This document shows positions 1 through 6,688 of a stretch of DNA of 20,684 bases, piece after piece (position 1 is the first letter of the stretch; the number at the start of each line of letters is the position of its first letter). Source of the DNA: Psychrobacter sp. (GTDB lineage: Bacteria; Pseudomonadota; Gammaproteobacteria; Pseudomonadales; Moraxellaceae). The notes beneath the pieces are model-generated. The model saw nothing but the letters and a program-made list of their open reading frames with translations. It searched no databases and was not told the DNA's origin. Location: positions 1 to 20,684 of the forward strand of contig NZ_JAKDJE010000053.1 in the NCBI RefSeq assembly GCF_030454045.1. The letters are read 5' to 3'. Made by a program: the position numbers and the translations under genes.

Positions 1-179
1 CATTATCGTCGCTTTGTGCCTTGTCTGGAACAATTTTAGTGATCAGCAGTGCCTACTTGCGAATGTTCAACACGCCCTAATAAGTATTAAACACTATCAC
101 GAGTGAGCATTGCTTCAATTTTGACTTGGTCACCCTAAATCTCTGTTAAATTTAACGTCAAAAACGTAGTTTTTAGGCT

Positions 180-198
180 CTAAAATATAATCATTATC
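180..198. promoter_or_regulatory. Possible Fur-box-like site
   Basis: Against the classical 19-bp Fur consensus this stretch matches 14 of 19 positions, including an unbroken 12-base match ATAATCATTATC at 187-198. The surrounding DNA is A/T-rich, so chance matches are likely. No recognisable iron-uptake gene lies next to it in the window; a target could lie to the left of base 1. Confidence 0.25.
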
Positions 199-445
199 AA
201 TTAGTATGATTTTCCTACCCAGTGGTCGTTATTTCTCCTTCAATGGTCGGGTAGAAATGTGATCTGACTCCGTATATAGCATATAATAACAGTCACTACG
301 GAAATTTGTTTACGATTACGCTATAGTTCCTGTACCTAAAAATACATTTAATTATTCGTATTCAATTATCATAATTCCTTAAGTATAAGTAAGCATATTT
401 AAGTTATACTAATGTTTATATAGTCAATTCAGCTTAACATAATTT

Positions 446-487
446 GATAATTCTCGATTGTGCAAGTGTCTCTAATCGAGAATTATC
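446..487. promoter_or_regulatory. Perfect 14-bp inverted repeat before the first roadblock gene
   Basis: The arms GATAATTCTCGATT (446-459) and AATCGAGAATTATC (474-487) are exact reverse complements separated by 14 nt. The right arm ends 26 nt before the ATG at 514. No U-run follows, so it does not look like a terminator. It could be an operator for a dimeric regulator or a stem-loop in the 5' leader that influences translation or stability of the cluster mRNA. The repeat is directly visible; its role is inference. Confidence 0.6.
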
Positions 488-513
488 TCAACACAAAGAA
501 ATAGGAAAAAAGT

Positions 514-873
514 ATGTCAAATATCAATGAGTCTTTACAAGAGTTAATGGATCTTGATGGTGCGATGGGTGCCTGCATTGTGGATTATATGTCAGGTATG
601 GTGTTAGGCACGATTGGTGGCGGTGTCGATCTTGAGCTGGCTGCTGCCGGTAACTCACAAGTTGTAAAGGCAAAAGTAGCAACGATGAAATCACTCGACA
701 TCAAAGGTGAAATCGAAGATATGTTGATCACACTAGAGTCTCAGCTACATATCATTCGTCCGACAGCCAGTCATGAAGATTTATTTATCTACTTAGTACT
801 TGATAAATCAAAAGCGAACCTTGCATTGGCACGCCGTAAAGTACAGTCAGTAGAAAGCAAATTAGAAATATAA
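514..873 (+). CDS. Roadblock/LC7-domain protein (MglB/CvnB-like), first copy
   Basis: A 119-residue single-domain protein with the roadblock/LC7 pattern: an N-terminal helix with LQELMDLDG (about 8-16), a beta-hairpin AMGACIVDYMSGMVLG (17-32), a central helix rich in Ala (about 40-58), a second strand set (about 69-95) and a C-terminal helix ANLALARRKVQSVESK. Roadblock proteins dimerise and bind small Ras-like GTPases; the bacterial example MglB is a GTPase-activating protein for MglA, and CvnB belongs to Streptomyces conservons. The AGGAAAA ribosome-binding site is well placed for the ATG at 514. A GTPase and a second roadblock gene lie downstream, so a GTPase-partner role is inferred. A 184-nt gap with a hairpin separates it from the BLUF gene, so its level may be set separately. 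The family call is by pattern only. Confidence 0.8.
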   Translation: MSNINESLQELMDLDGAMGACIVDYMSGMVLGTIGGGVDLELAAAGNSQVVKAKVATMKSLDIKGEIEDMLITLESQLHIIRPTASHEDLFIYLVLDKSKANLALARRKVQSVESKLEI

Positions 874-960
874 TTTGGGTTGTATTATAAAGCCAATGAA
901 TGGTTTGTTGAAGCTCTCTTATTGCACCTGATGTACAACACAGAGTGCATAAGAAGATCA

Positions 961-993
961 AATTCGTTATGTACATATTGTATATAACGAATT
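961..993. promoter_or_regulatory. Long hairpin between the first roadblock gene and the BLUF gene
   Basis: Bases 961-975 pair with 979-993: 15 base pairs (one G-U) around a 3-nt loop, with a perfect outer 10-bp arm AATTCGTTAT/ATAACGAATT. The stem is A/T-rich and is followed by ATTATTATTTTATATA, so it could be a weak terminator or attenuator lowering expression of the downstream genes, or a processing or stability element. A perfect palindrome TATAGCTATA follows at 1005-1014. No clear promoter for the BLUF gene was found in the 184-nt gap. Confidence 0.55.
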
Positions 994-1057
994 ATTATTT
1001 TATATATAGCTATAAGAACTTAACTGAGTTTTAGATGTTCTATCAAATGGTGGCAAA

Positions 1058-1786
1058 ATGAAATGTATCGCATACGTCAGCAGAGTGCCTATCAAAGATC
1101 GCAGTATTCGTATGCCTACTGGGTTGTCAGACATCGTGAGTGTCTCTAGTAAGCATAATCCACAATTACAAATTACAGGTATCATCTCTTACCGTGATGG
1201 ACAGTATCTTCAGGTGCTGGAAGGTCCTGATATTGAAGTAGATAAACTGATGGCTAAGATATCATCTGATACTAGGCATGAAAATATCTGGGTTTTTCTG
1301 AATAAAAGTGTAACTGAACGTAGCTTTCGTAATTGGGGCATCAGCGTGTTCGACTTTGTGGATCAAGGCACTTTTTTTGATGATTTTATTGAAAAAAATA
1401 GCGTTGTCTTAAACAGTTTCGATGAGCAGCAAACAAAACGTCTTCAGCCATTTTTTGATATACACAAGTCTAATACCGCCTCCCAAAAGGATTATAAAGG
1501 TAAAAGTCTCAAATTATTGGCTTGGCCTGACCTAAATCATGTCAGTAATCCTCAAATGATTATGGATTTATGTGTCAAACTGACAAAAAAACCTTATCCG
1601 TTTGATACATTGGTCGCTAGTGGTGAGTTTGGTTCGTCTCCTCAAGTCACAGAAATAATCAATGGGTTTGATCAATCAGGTATACTGAGCGTGACAGAGA
1701 CACAGCCGTTAGACGAGCCAAAGGTTAATGAAAAAAAGCCTAATAAATTTTATGGCGCGATCAAGAAATTCTTAGGAATGAGGTAA
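1058..1786 (+). CDS. BLUF-domain blue-light photoreceptor with a C-terminal effector region
   Basis: A 242-residue protein. Residues 1-100 form a BLUF (FAD blue-light sensor) domain: Tyr6 in AYVSR, Asn34, then ITGIISYRDGQYLQVLEGP with the key Gln52, DTRH at 71-74, and ERSFRNWGIS with Trp93. The Asn-to-Gln spacing of 18 equals that of AppA (N45/Q63). The Tyr-to-Asn spacing is four longer. The Met two residues after Trp in AppA-type BLUF domains is Ile95 here. Residues 105-145 look like a linker. Residues 150-215 are an unrecognised alpha/beta or winged-helix-like region (LKLLAWPDLN, then PFDTLVASGEFGS and a helix ending FDQSGILSV). The tail 222-242 is Lys/Pro-rich and ends in a basic amphipathic segment (FYGAIKKFLGMR). 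No GGDEF, EAL or cyclase domain is present. Its stop overlaps the ribosome-binding region of the GTPase gene. The BLUF call is firm; the partner is inferred from context. Confidence 0.9.
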   Translation: MKCIAYVSRVPIKDRSIRMPTGLSDIVSVSSKHNPQLQITGIISYRDGQYLQVLEGPDIEVDKLMAKISSDTRHENIWVFLNKSVTERSFRNWGISVFDFVDQGTFFDDFIEKNSVVLNSFDEQQTKRLQPFFDIHKSNTASQKDYKGKSLKLLAWPDLNHVSNPQMIMDLCVKLTKKPYPFDTLVASGEFGSSPQVTEIINGFDQSGILSVTETQPLDEPKVNEKKPNKFYGAIKKFLGMR

Positions 1787-1790
1787 AAAA

Positions 1791-2324
1791 TTGAATTATC
1801 AGAAGTTAGCTATCATTGGTGAAGTAGGCGCCGGAAAAACTCGAATGGTTAAGACGTTGAGTGAAATCAGCCCGTTTGAGACAGAGGCAAGATCGAGTAT
1901 CGATATTGGTAAAGAGTACACGACTGTCGGTATCGATTATGGCAGAATTACTCTATCTGATGATATGGCACTAGGTATCTATGGAGTTCCAGGTCAAGAG
2001 CGTTTTTCGTTTTTGTGGGAGTTTGTCAACCACTCTTTGTGGGGCTTACTCATCTTAATCAAGCATGGCGAGACGCCTGATTATGCAAATTTAGATAAAC
2101 TGCTACACTTTTTTGCACCAGCAAAAAAGCAGACGACCTGTATCGTTGGTATTACTCACTGCGAAGATGCCGATAAACAAAGCGTGGCTGTGCTCGGACA
2201 AGAGATCAGAGTCATGCTGATGGAACACGATATAGTCGCGCCTGTGATCAATGTAGATCCAAGAAACAAAGAGTCCGCTGTGTCTCTATTATCATTATTT
2301 AATACCCTGAATAATCAAGGTTGA
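1791..2324 (+). CDS. Small Ras-like GTPase (MglA/CvnD/COG2229-like), TTG start
   Basis: A 177-residue P-loop protein. The Walker A loop is GEVGAGKT (10-17); the switch I region is TTVGIDYG (44-51); the G3 motif is GVPGQERF (65-72), with Gln69 in the Ras Gln61 position and PGQ in place of the TAGQ of Ras. The base-specificity motif is degenerate: ITHCED (121-126) instead of NKxD, so GTP versus ATP preference cannot be read from sequence. TTVGIDYGRI plus PGQERF resembles the ATP/GTP-binding CvnD proteins of conservons. The start is a TTG at 1791: GAGG at 1780-1783 lies 7 nt upstream and overlaps the end of the BLUF gene, indicating translational coupling. No ATG offers a better start. It is probably the switch whose partners are the two flanking roadblock proteins and the BLUF receptor; that link is inference. 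Confidence 0.85.
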   Translation: MNYQKLAIIGEVGAGKTRMVKTLSEISPFETEARSSIDIGKEYTTVGIDYGRITLSDDMALGIYGVPGQERFSFLWEFVNHSLWGLLILIKHGETPDYANLDKLLHFFAPAKKQTTCIVGITHCEDADKQSVAVLGQEIRVMLMEHDIVAPVINVDPRNKESAVSLLSLFNTLNNQG

Positions 2325-2737
2325 TGTTAGATATGACTACACAAAACGAAAAATCACCTGCAAAAATAGCACTTTTGGGTCACATGAAAGCGTTGTGTGA
2401 GGCCAATAGAGAAATCATATTGGTCAGCTTATGCACCACAGATGGTTTTCCTATTAGCTGCTTCTCGATCAAAGAGTTGAGCAACCAATCCGACAAGTTT
2501 GCGGCGATGAGCAGTACGCTATCAGCGCTCAGCGACTCATCAGCTGCCCAGATGAAACAAGGTAAGTGCGATATCACAATCGTTGAAGCCACGTCTGGCA
2601 ATATGCTGTTTGTCAAAACAGACTATATCGGCAAACCATGTGTATTGACCGTTGTGGCACAAGACAAGATGGCATTAGCAGAAGCAAGATATAAGACTAA
2701 GAAGCTGATTGGTGAAATCTCATCTATTACTGAGTAA
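2324..2737 (+). CDS. Roadblock/LC7-domain protein, second copy
   Basis: 137 residues with a typical roadblock pattern: a leading helix to about residue 28, IILVSLCTTDGFPISCFS (strand-turn-strand), a helix KFAAMSSTLSALSDSSAAQM, then CDITIVEATSGNMLFVKTD and IGKPCVLTVVAQDK, closing with a helix ALAEARYKTKKLIGEI. It is divergent from the first roadblock protein of the cluster (514-873), so they are unlikely to be a recent duplication; different GTPase-binding roles, or a heteromeric complex, are possible. The start is uncertain: the ATG at 2324 overlaps the GTPase stop (TGATG), a TTG at 2321 is in frame, and an ATG at 2333 lies 12 nt after AAGG. I chose 2324 because overlap coupling is common in such clusters. 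No clear terminator follows; the next gene is convergent. Confidence 0.78.
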   Translation: MLDMTTQNEKSPAKIALLGHMKALCEANREIILVSLCTTDGFPISCFSIKELSNQSDKFAAMSSTLSALSDSSAAQMKQGKCDITIVEATSGNMLFVKTDYIGKPCVLTVVAQDKMALAEARYKTKKLIGEISSITE

Positions 2738-2823
2738 CGTGAAATTATTGATAGTAGATCGCTTCTTAGAGTAGCTGCAACGCTATACTTTGTAAAAGAT
2801 TAACCCTGCTCAATCAAATCTTA

Positions 2824-3729
2824 TCAAAAATCATCCCAATACGGATGATCACCAAAGCGCTCAGCAATGAAGTCAATCAAATAACGACAACGCTGGGATA
2901 AAAATCGGTTTTTTGGATAGACGGCATAAGCGTTTAGTATTGGCAATTGATACTGCTGCAAAATCGGTACAAGCTCGCCACGTGCCAGCTTTTTATAAGC
3001 GATGAAAGTTGGAATGACGGTAATGCCATGTCCTTTTACTGCCAAATCCGTTAAAAACTCACCATTGGTGGCTTTAATTTTGGCATGCATCGCATGATAG
3101 TGTTTTTTCCCTTGTGCATCCATCAGCTCTATGTCGTCTGCTTGACCCAGACTGTATTGCAAAAACTCATGTCCCTCCAAGTCTTCTAGCGTGTTAGGCG
3201 TCCCCATTTTTTTTAAGTAACTAGGGCTGGCGCAAATCACACGGCGAATCCGTGCCAAGGGTTTTGCTTGATAACTAGAATCACGCAGCTCTCTGATTCG
3301 AATAGCCAGCTCATACCCTTCTTCGATCAAATCGACATGCCTATCAGAAAAATCCAATTCAAATTTTAGATTGGGATGCTGATTGGCATACTCGTCAATC
3401 ACATCGTTTAAATGCATCAGACCAAACGACAATGGTGCGGTCATCTTTAGCGTACCGCCGATGCGTGTTGGTGCATCACTGATATTTTCATTCAAAGTAT
3501 CAACCGCATTCAATATGCTGTTAACCTGCTGATAATACTGCTCTCCAGCTTGTGTTAATTTAGAATGGCGCGTGGTACGACTGATCAGTTGATTGCCAAG
3601 ACGGGTCTCTAATTCTTTTAGGCGGCGACTGACGGCTGACTTTGCAATATTCAATTGTTCGGCGGCTTTAGTGATACTGCCTGCCTCGACAATGCGTACA
3701 AACATCGCCATGTCTTCTAACTGTCCCAT
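2824..3729 (-). CDS. LysR-family transcriptional regulator (CrgA/DmlR-like)
   Basis: A 301-residue full-length LysR regulator. The N-terminal winged helix-turn-helix is MGQLEDMAMFVRIVEAGSIT followed by KAAEQLNIAKSAVSRRLKELE (about 1-60); the periplasmic-binding-like effector domain runs from about residue 90 (GGTLKMTAPLSFG) to about 290. The start at 3729 follows a strong ribosome-binding site (GGAGGGAAC on the minus strand). It is divergent from the pirin gene at 3962 with a 232-bp shared region, the usual arrangement for a LysR regulator controlling the gene transcribed away from it. Control of the pirin pair and possibly the nitroreductase is therefore likely but inferred. The effector cannot be deduced. 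Confidence 0.93.
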   Translation of the reverse strand: MGQLEDMAMFVRIVEAGSITKAAEQLNIAKSAVSRRLKELETRLGNQLISRTTRHSKLTQAGEQYYQQVNSILNAVDTLNENISDAPTRIGGTLKMTAPLSFGLMHLNDVIDEYANQHPNLKFELDFSDRHVDLIEEGYELAIRIRELRDSSYQAKPLARIRRVICASPSYLKKMGTPNTLEDLEGHEFLQYSLGQADDIELMDAQGKKHYHAMHAKIKATNGEFLTDLAVKGHGITVIPTFIAYKKLARGELVPILQQYQLPILNAYAVYPKNRFLSQRCRYLIDFIAERFGDHPYWDDF

Positions 3730-3961
3730 GTTCCCTCCCTAATCAACGTGCTTTTCATAAGAACTGACGTCTCTTTTTCTATAAAGGATTCTATATAGGT
3801 ACACTAGTGAGTGCTTGATTGTTCTAATAAAAAGAATAGTTATTTGCATTTATGTCTGTTTATCTCTATATAGTCAACAATTATAATAGATTTATCGATT
3901 CAGCATGTTCACTAATAACAAATATATAGATAATAAACGTATGGACAGTTAAGGATAAATA

Positions 3962-4675
3962 ATGAAAACGATCTATCATGCAGCAGACTCCCGCGGTAAT
4001 GCCAATCATGGCTGGCTCAAAAGCCGTCATACCTTTAGTTTTGCCAATTACTATAATCCTGAGCGTATGGGCTTTGGTGTTTTACGTGTCATCAATGATG
4101 ATTTTGTCATTGGTGGTCAAGGGTTTGGCAACCACTCGCACCGTGATATGGAAATTATCAGCATTCCTTTAGCTGGCAAACTGGCGCACGGCGATAGCAT
4201 CGGTAATGAAGGCATGATTGAGACGGGTGAGATCCAAGTCATGTCAGCGGGCACAGGCATCACTCATAGTGAAATGAATGGCAGTCGTGAAGAAGCTGTG
4301 AGATTTTTACAGATCTGGGTCATGCCAAATAAAATGAGTGTTGCTCCTCGCTATCAGCAAGTGCACATGGGGACCATCATGACGCCCAATGAATTCAATC
4401 AGGTGCTATCACCAAATGAGGATGATGCAGGGGTTTGGATTCATCAAGATGCTTGGTTCAGTATGGGAGAGTTTGATGAAGAGGTGACGCAGACCTACCA
4501 ACTAAACAATCCGAATAATGGTGTTTATATTTTTGTGATTGCAGGAACAGTCGTGATAGACGGTAACATTTTGTCTACTCGAGACGGCCTTGGAGTTTGG
4601 GATACTAAGGATGTCACTATGGAAGTGAAAGAGGCTGCAAAAGTATTGCTGATGGAAGTGCCGCTTTCTATGTAG
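3962..4675 (+). CDS. Pirin-family protein, YhhW-like (quercetin 2,3-dioxygenase-type bicupin)
   Basis: 237 residues, the usual size for YhhW/YhaK-type pirins. The N-terminal cupin carries the metal site: His58 and His60 in GNHSHRDME, His102 and Glu104 in GITHSEMN. The start motif HAADSRG...HGWLKSRHTFSFA is characteristic. The ribosome-binding site AAGGAT is 7 nt before the ATG at 3962. Homologues bind Fe or another divalent metal; E. coli YhhW can oxidise quercetin in vitro, but physiological substrates are generally unclear. It lies divergent to a LysR regulator and 67 nt before a second, longer pirin gene, probably in one transcript. Nothing in the sequence suggests loss of function. Confidence 0.92.
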   Translation: MKTIYHAADSRGNANHGWLKSRHTFSFANYYNPERMGFGVLRVINDDFVIGGQGFGNHSHRDMEIISIPLAGKLAHGDSIGNEGMIETGEIQVMSAGTGITHSEMNGSREEAVRFLQIWVMPNKMSVAPRYQQVHMGTIMTPNEFNQVLSPNEDDAGVWIHQDAWFSMGEFDEEVTQTYQLNNPNNGVYIFVIAGTVVIDGNILSTRDGLGVWDTKDVTMEVKEAAKVLLMEVPLSM

Positions 4676-4742
4676 ATCACGGATGAGCGCCGTAGCATCG
4701 TTCGCTCGCTCGACTAACTGCATACAGATCAAGAGGTGCCAC

Positions 4743-5696
4743 ATGACGATTAGAACTCTAGAGCCACGATCAACGGAGGTTGGTGGTGTTCCTATCGCAC
4801 GGTTATTGCCCAATAAAGGCAAACAACCGATTGGCGCATGGTGCTTTTTGGATCATGCAGGGCCAGCTGAGTTTGCTCAAGATGATTTAGGTGTCCAAGT
4901 TGGGCGCCATCCGCATACCAATCTACAGACGTTTAGCTGGATGATTGATGGTGAGATTTTACACAAAGACAGCTTGGGTAGCGAGCAAGTCATTGCCAAA
5001 AACCAAGTCAACCTCATGACAGCAGGTACAGGATTGAATCAAGGTATTAGCCACACAGAACAAAGCGTCTTTGCAGAGCAGAGTGATCAACACAAAACTG
5101 ACTCAAGCGCTGCTCATCGCCACATCAATATGATACAGCTATGGATAGCTTTGCCCACCAACCAGCAGATTGAACGCAGTTTTCATCATTATCCGGAGCT
5201 GCCAACATGGACTGAGGGCAACGTCGAGCTGATTTTGACCACGGGCAGTTATCAATCAGTATCTGGCAAGCTTTATAAAGCACCAACGCTGCAATACTCT
5301 AAGCTGGTCGGGATTGATGTACATTTTTTAGAAGATGGAGACGTCACGCTGAATTTGGAGGCGAGCTTTGAGTACGGTATTTTGGTGGTTGTCGGTGCGC
5401 TAGAGTCTGAAGGTCAGGTGTATAAAAAAGATCAGTTATTACGTTTTCATCGTACAGACGTTTCTAACGATACAACGATAACGCTGGTCGCAAAGAAAGG
5501 CACACGTTTGATGTTCATTGGTGGGGAGCCTCTAAGCAACCAAGTATTACTGTGGTGGAATTTTGTCGCTAACAACAAAGAAGAGCTTGAGCAGTCAGTG
5601 ATCGATTGGAACAATGGTCATGAGCGTTTTAGTGAAGTGGATTCTGATATGCAGCGTCTGGTGGCGCCAGAAGTACCCAAAGGCTTCAAAGGTTAA
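4743..5696 (+). CDS. Pirin-family protein, second paralogue
   Basis: 317 residues. The pirin N-domain has the four metal ligands His56 and His58 in GRHPHTN and His104 and Glu106 in GISHTE; the opening ARLLPNKGKQPIGAWCFLDHAGP is typical of the longer pirin group. A low-complexity insertion (about 106-128, Gln/Ser/His-rich) follows the metal site. The open frame extends up to an ATG at 4683, but I chose 4743 because AGAGGTG lies just upstream and because conserved pirin sequence begins there; the extra 20 residues look unlike a protein N-terminus. It probably acts beside the upstream pirin; the two are distinct subfamilies rather than a recent duplication. Substrate unknown. Confidence 0.9.
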   Translation: MTIRTLEPRSTEVGGVPIARLLPNKGKQPIGAWCFLDHAGPAEFAQDDLGVQVGRHPHTNLQTFSWMIDGEILHKDSLGSEQVIAKNQVNLMTAGTGLNQGISHTEQSVFAEQSDQHKTDSSAAHRHINMIQLWIALPTNQQIERSFHHYPELPTWTEGNVELILTTGSYQSVSGKLYKAPTLQYSKLVGIDVHFLEDGDVTLNLEASFEYGILVVVGALESEGQVYKKDQLLRFHRTDVSNDTTITLVAKKGTRLMFIGGEPLSNQVLLWWNFVANNKEELEQSVIDWNNGHERFSEVDSDMQRLVAPEVPKGFKG

Positions 5697-5715
5697 CCAC
5701 TAATACGCAAAATTT

Positions 5716-5759
5716 CTTAACCTATTTTTCAAAGGTAATCATCATCGTTAAGTTTTTTT
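5716..5759 (+). terminator. Possible weak terminator after the pirin pair
   Basis: CTTAAC (5716-5721) can pair with GTTAAG (5747-5752), which is followed directly by seven T residues (5753-5759). The stem is only 6 bp with a 25-nt loop, so this is a weak candidate; the T-run is the better part of the evidence. Confidence 0.35.
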
Positions 5760-5903
5760 ACAAAAAATACATGGGGTTTCAGGTAAATTGTTCCGATAAT
5801 AGCCCACATAAACAAACTATTTCATAAAAACTTGTTGATCACAAGATCGACAATGTCTATCAACCCAGAGCAAATAATTCCTACAACAATATGGAGAAGT
5901 ACC

Positions 5904-6515
5904 ATGTTAGAACTAAAAGGCTTACAGCAATTAGCAGAAAAGCGCCGTTCTATCTACGCACTCAGTGACCAACTGCCAGTATCGAATGATGAAGTCGTCA
6001 AGGTAGTTGAGCATGCTGTCTTGCATACGCCATCATCATTCAACTCACAATCCACACGTGTCGTTGTATTGTTCGGTGATGAGCACCGCAAACTGTGGGA
6101 TATGACTGAAGAGACCTTACGCGTCATCGTCGGTGACGAAGAAGCGTTTAAATCTACTAAAGACAAAATTGCTGGGTTTAGAGCGGGTGCTGGCACCGTA
6201 CTATTCTTTGAAGACCAAGCAGTGGTAAGAGGCATGCAAGAAGCGGCGCCTTTATATGCTGATAATTTCCCAATTTGGGCAACTCAGACCAACGCGATGC
6301 ATCAGTACGTCATCTGGACGGCGCTAGCAAGCATTGATGTCGGTGCAAACTTGCAGCATTACAATCCAGTGATCGATCAAAAAGTCGCGAGCACTTGGAA
6401 CATCGATGCAGATTGGGAACTAAAAGCGCAACTGGTATTTGGTAAGATTGAGCAGCCAGCAGGTGATAAAGAATTCAAGCCACTTGATGAGCGTATGAAA
6501 GTATTTGGTGCTTAA
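5904..6515 (+). CDS. Nitroreductase-family oxidoreductase (YdgI/Frm2/Hbn1-like)
   Basis: 203 residues, matching the short nitroreductase subgroup that includes yeast Frm2/Hbn1. Seen: an N-terminal KRRSIYAL (FMN phosphate/ring contact region in this family), HTPSSFNSQSTRVVVLFGDEHRKLWD, and GANLQHYNP in the C-terminal part. Family members use FMN and NAD(P)H to reduce nitro-compounds or quinones. The frame is open back to 5832, but the ATG at 5904 has GGAG seven bases upstream and starts where the family starts, so it is preferred. A near-palindrome CTTGT-TGATC-ACAAG lies at 5831-5845 in the upstream region and could be an operator. The gene ends at a strong terminator. Its place after two pirins suggests a shared redox or electrophile response; this is inference. 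Confidence 0.9.
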   Translation: MLELKGLQQLAEKRRSIYALSDQLPVSNDEVVKVVEHAVLHTPSSFNSQSTRVVVLFGDEHRKLWDMTEETLRVIVGDEEAFKSTKDKIAGFRAGAGTVLFFEDQAVVRGMQEAAPLYADNFPIWATQTNAMHQYVIWTALASIDVGANLQHYNPVIDQKVASTWNIDADWELKAQLVFGKIEQPAGDKEFKPLDERMKVFGA

Positions 6516-6585
6516 TGTTGTTGTTTGAGAATAGACAACCTATGGCCTTGCTTAGGAAGTTTGCTAAATAAACTACAGAGCACGT

Positions 6586-6620
6586 AAAAAACGCCACCCA
6601 ATCATCGGGTGGCGTTTTTT
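6586..6620. terminator. Strong bidirectional intrinsic terminator
   Basis: The stem ACGCCACCC (6591-6599) / GGGTGGCGT (6607-6615) with a 7-nt loop is flanked by A5 on the left and T5 on the right, so it can terminate the nitroreductase mRNA on the plus strand and the convergent membrane-protein mRNA on the minus strand. Confidence 0.92.
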
Positions 6621-6688
6621 GATGAATAAAGGGTAAAGACAGCAAAGCTACATTGGATATTTGCAAAACTCATGAGCCAGTATCATGG

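Larger units (their letters stand above)
1..513. other. A/T-rich non-coding region upstream of the roadblock-BLUF-GTPase cluster
   Basis: No convincing gene is visible. The first 80 bases are open in frame 3 (a hydrophobic 25-codon tail ending in TAA at 78-80), which could be the end of a gene outside the window but cannot be verified. A Fur-box-like site lies at 180-198. A TATACT hexamer at 405-410 could be a -10 box, but no good -35 box precedes it. The region ends with a perfect inverted repeat (446-487) and a purine-rich ribosome-binding site (AGGAAAA) before the ATG at 514. Confidence 0.6.

Noticed and set aside
1..80. Open frame 3 (25 hydrophobic codons ending TAA at 78-80) as the end of an upstream gene
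   Set aside because: Too short to recognise; frame 2 is also open over this stretch, so no frame can be preferred.
514..2737. A complete Streptomyces-type conservon
   Set aside because: There is no CvnA-like histidine kinase and no clear DUF742 protein; only the roadblock and GTPase parts correspond.
4683..4742. An upstream ATG extending the second pirin by 20 residues
   Set aside because: The added residues do not look like a pirin N-terminus and the ATG at 4743 has a better ribosome-binding site.
5832..5903. An upstream start extending the nitroreductase by 24 residues
   Set aside because: The ATG at 5904 has GGAG at ideal spacing and starts the conserved domain.
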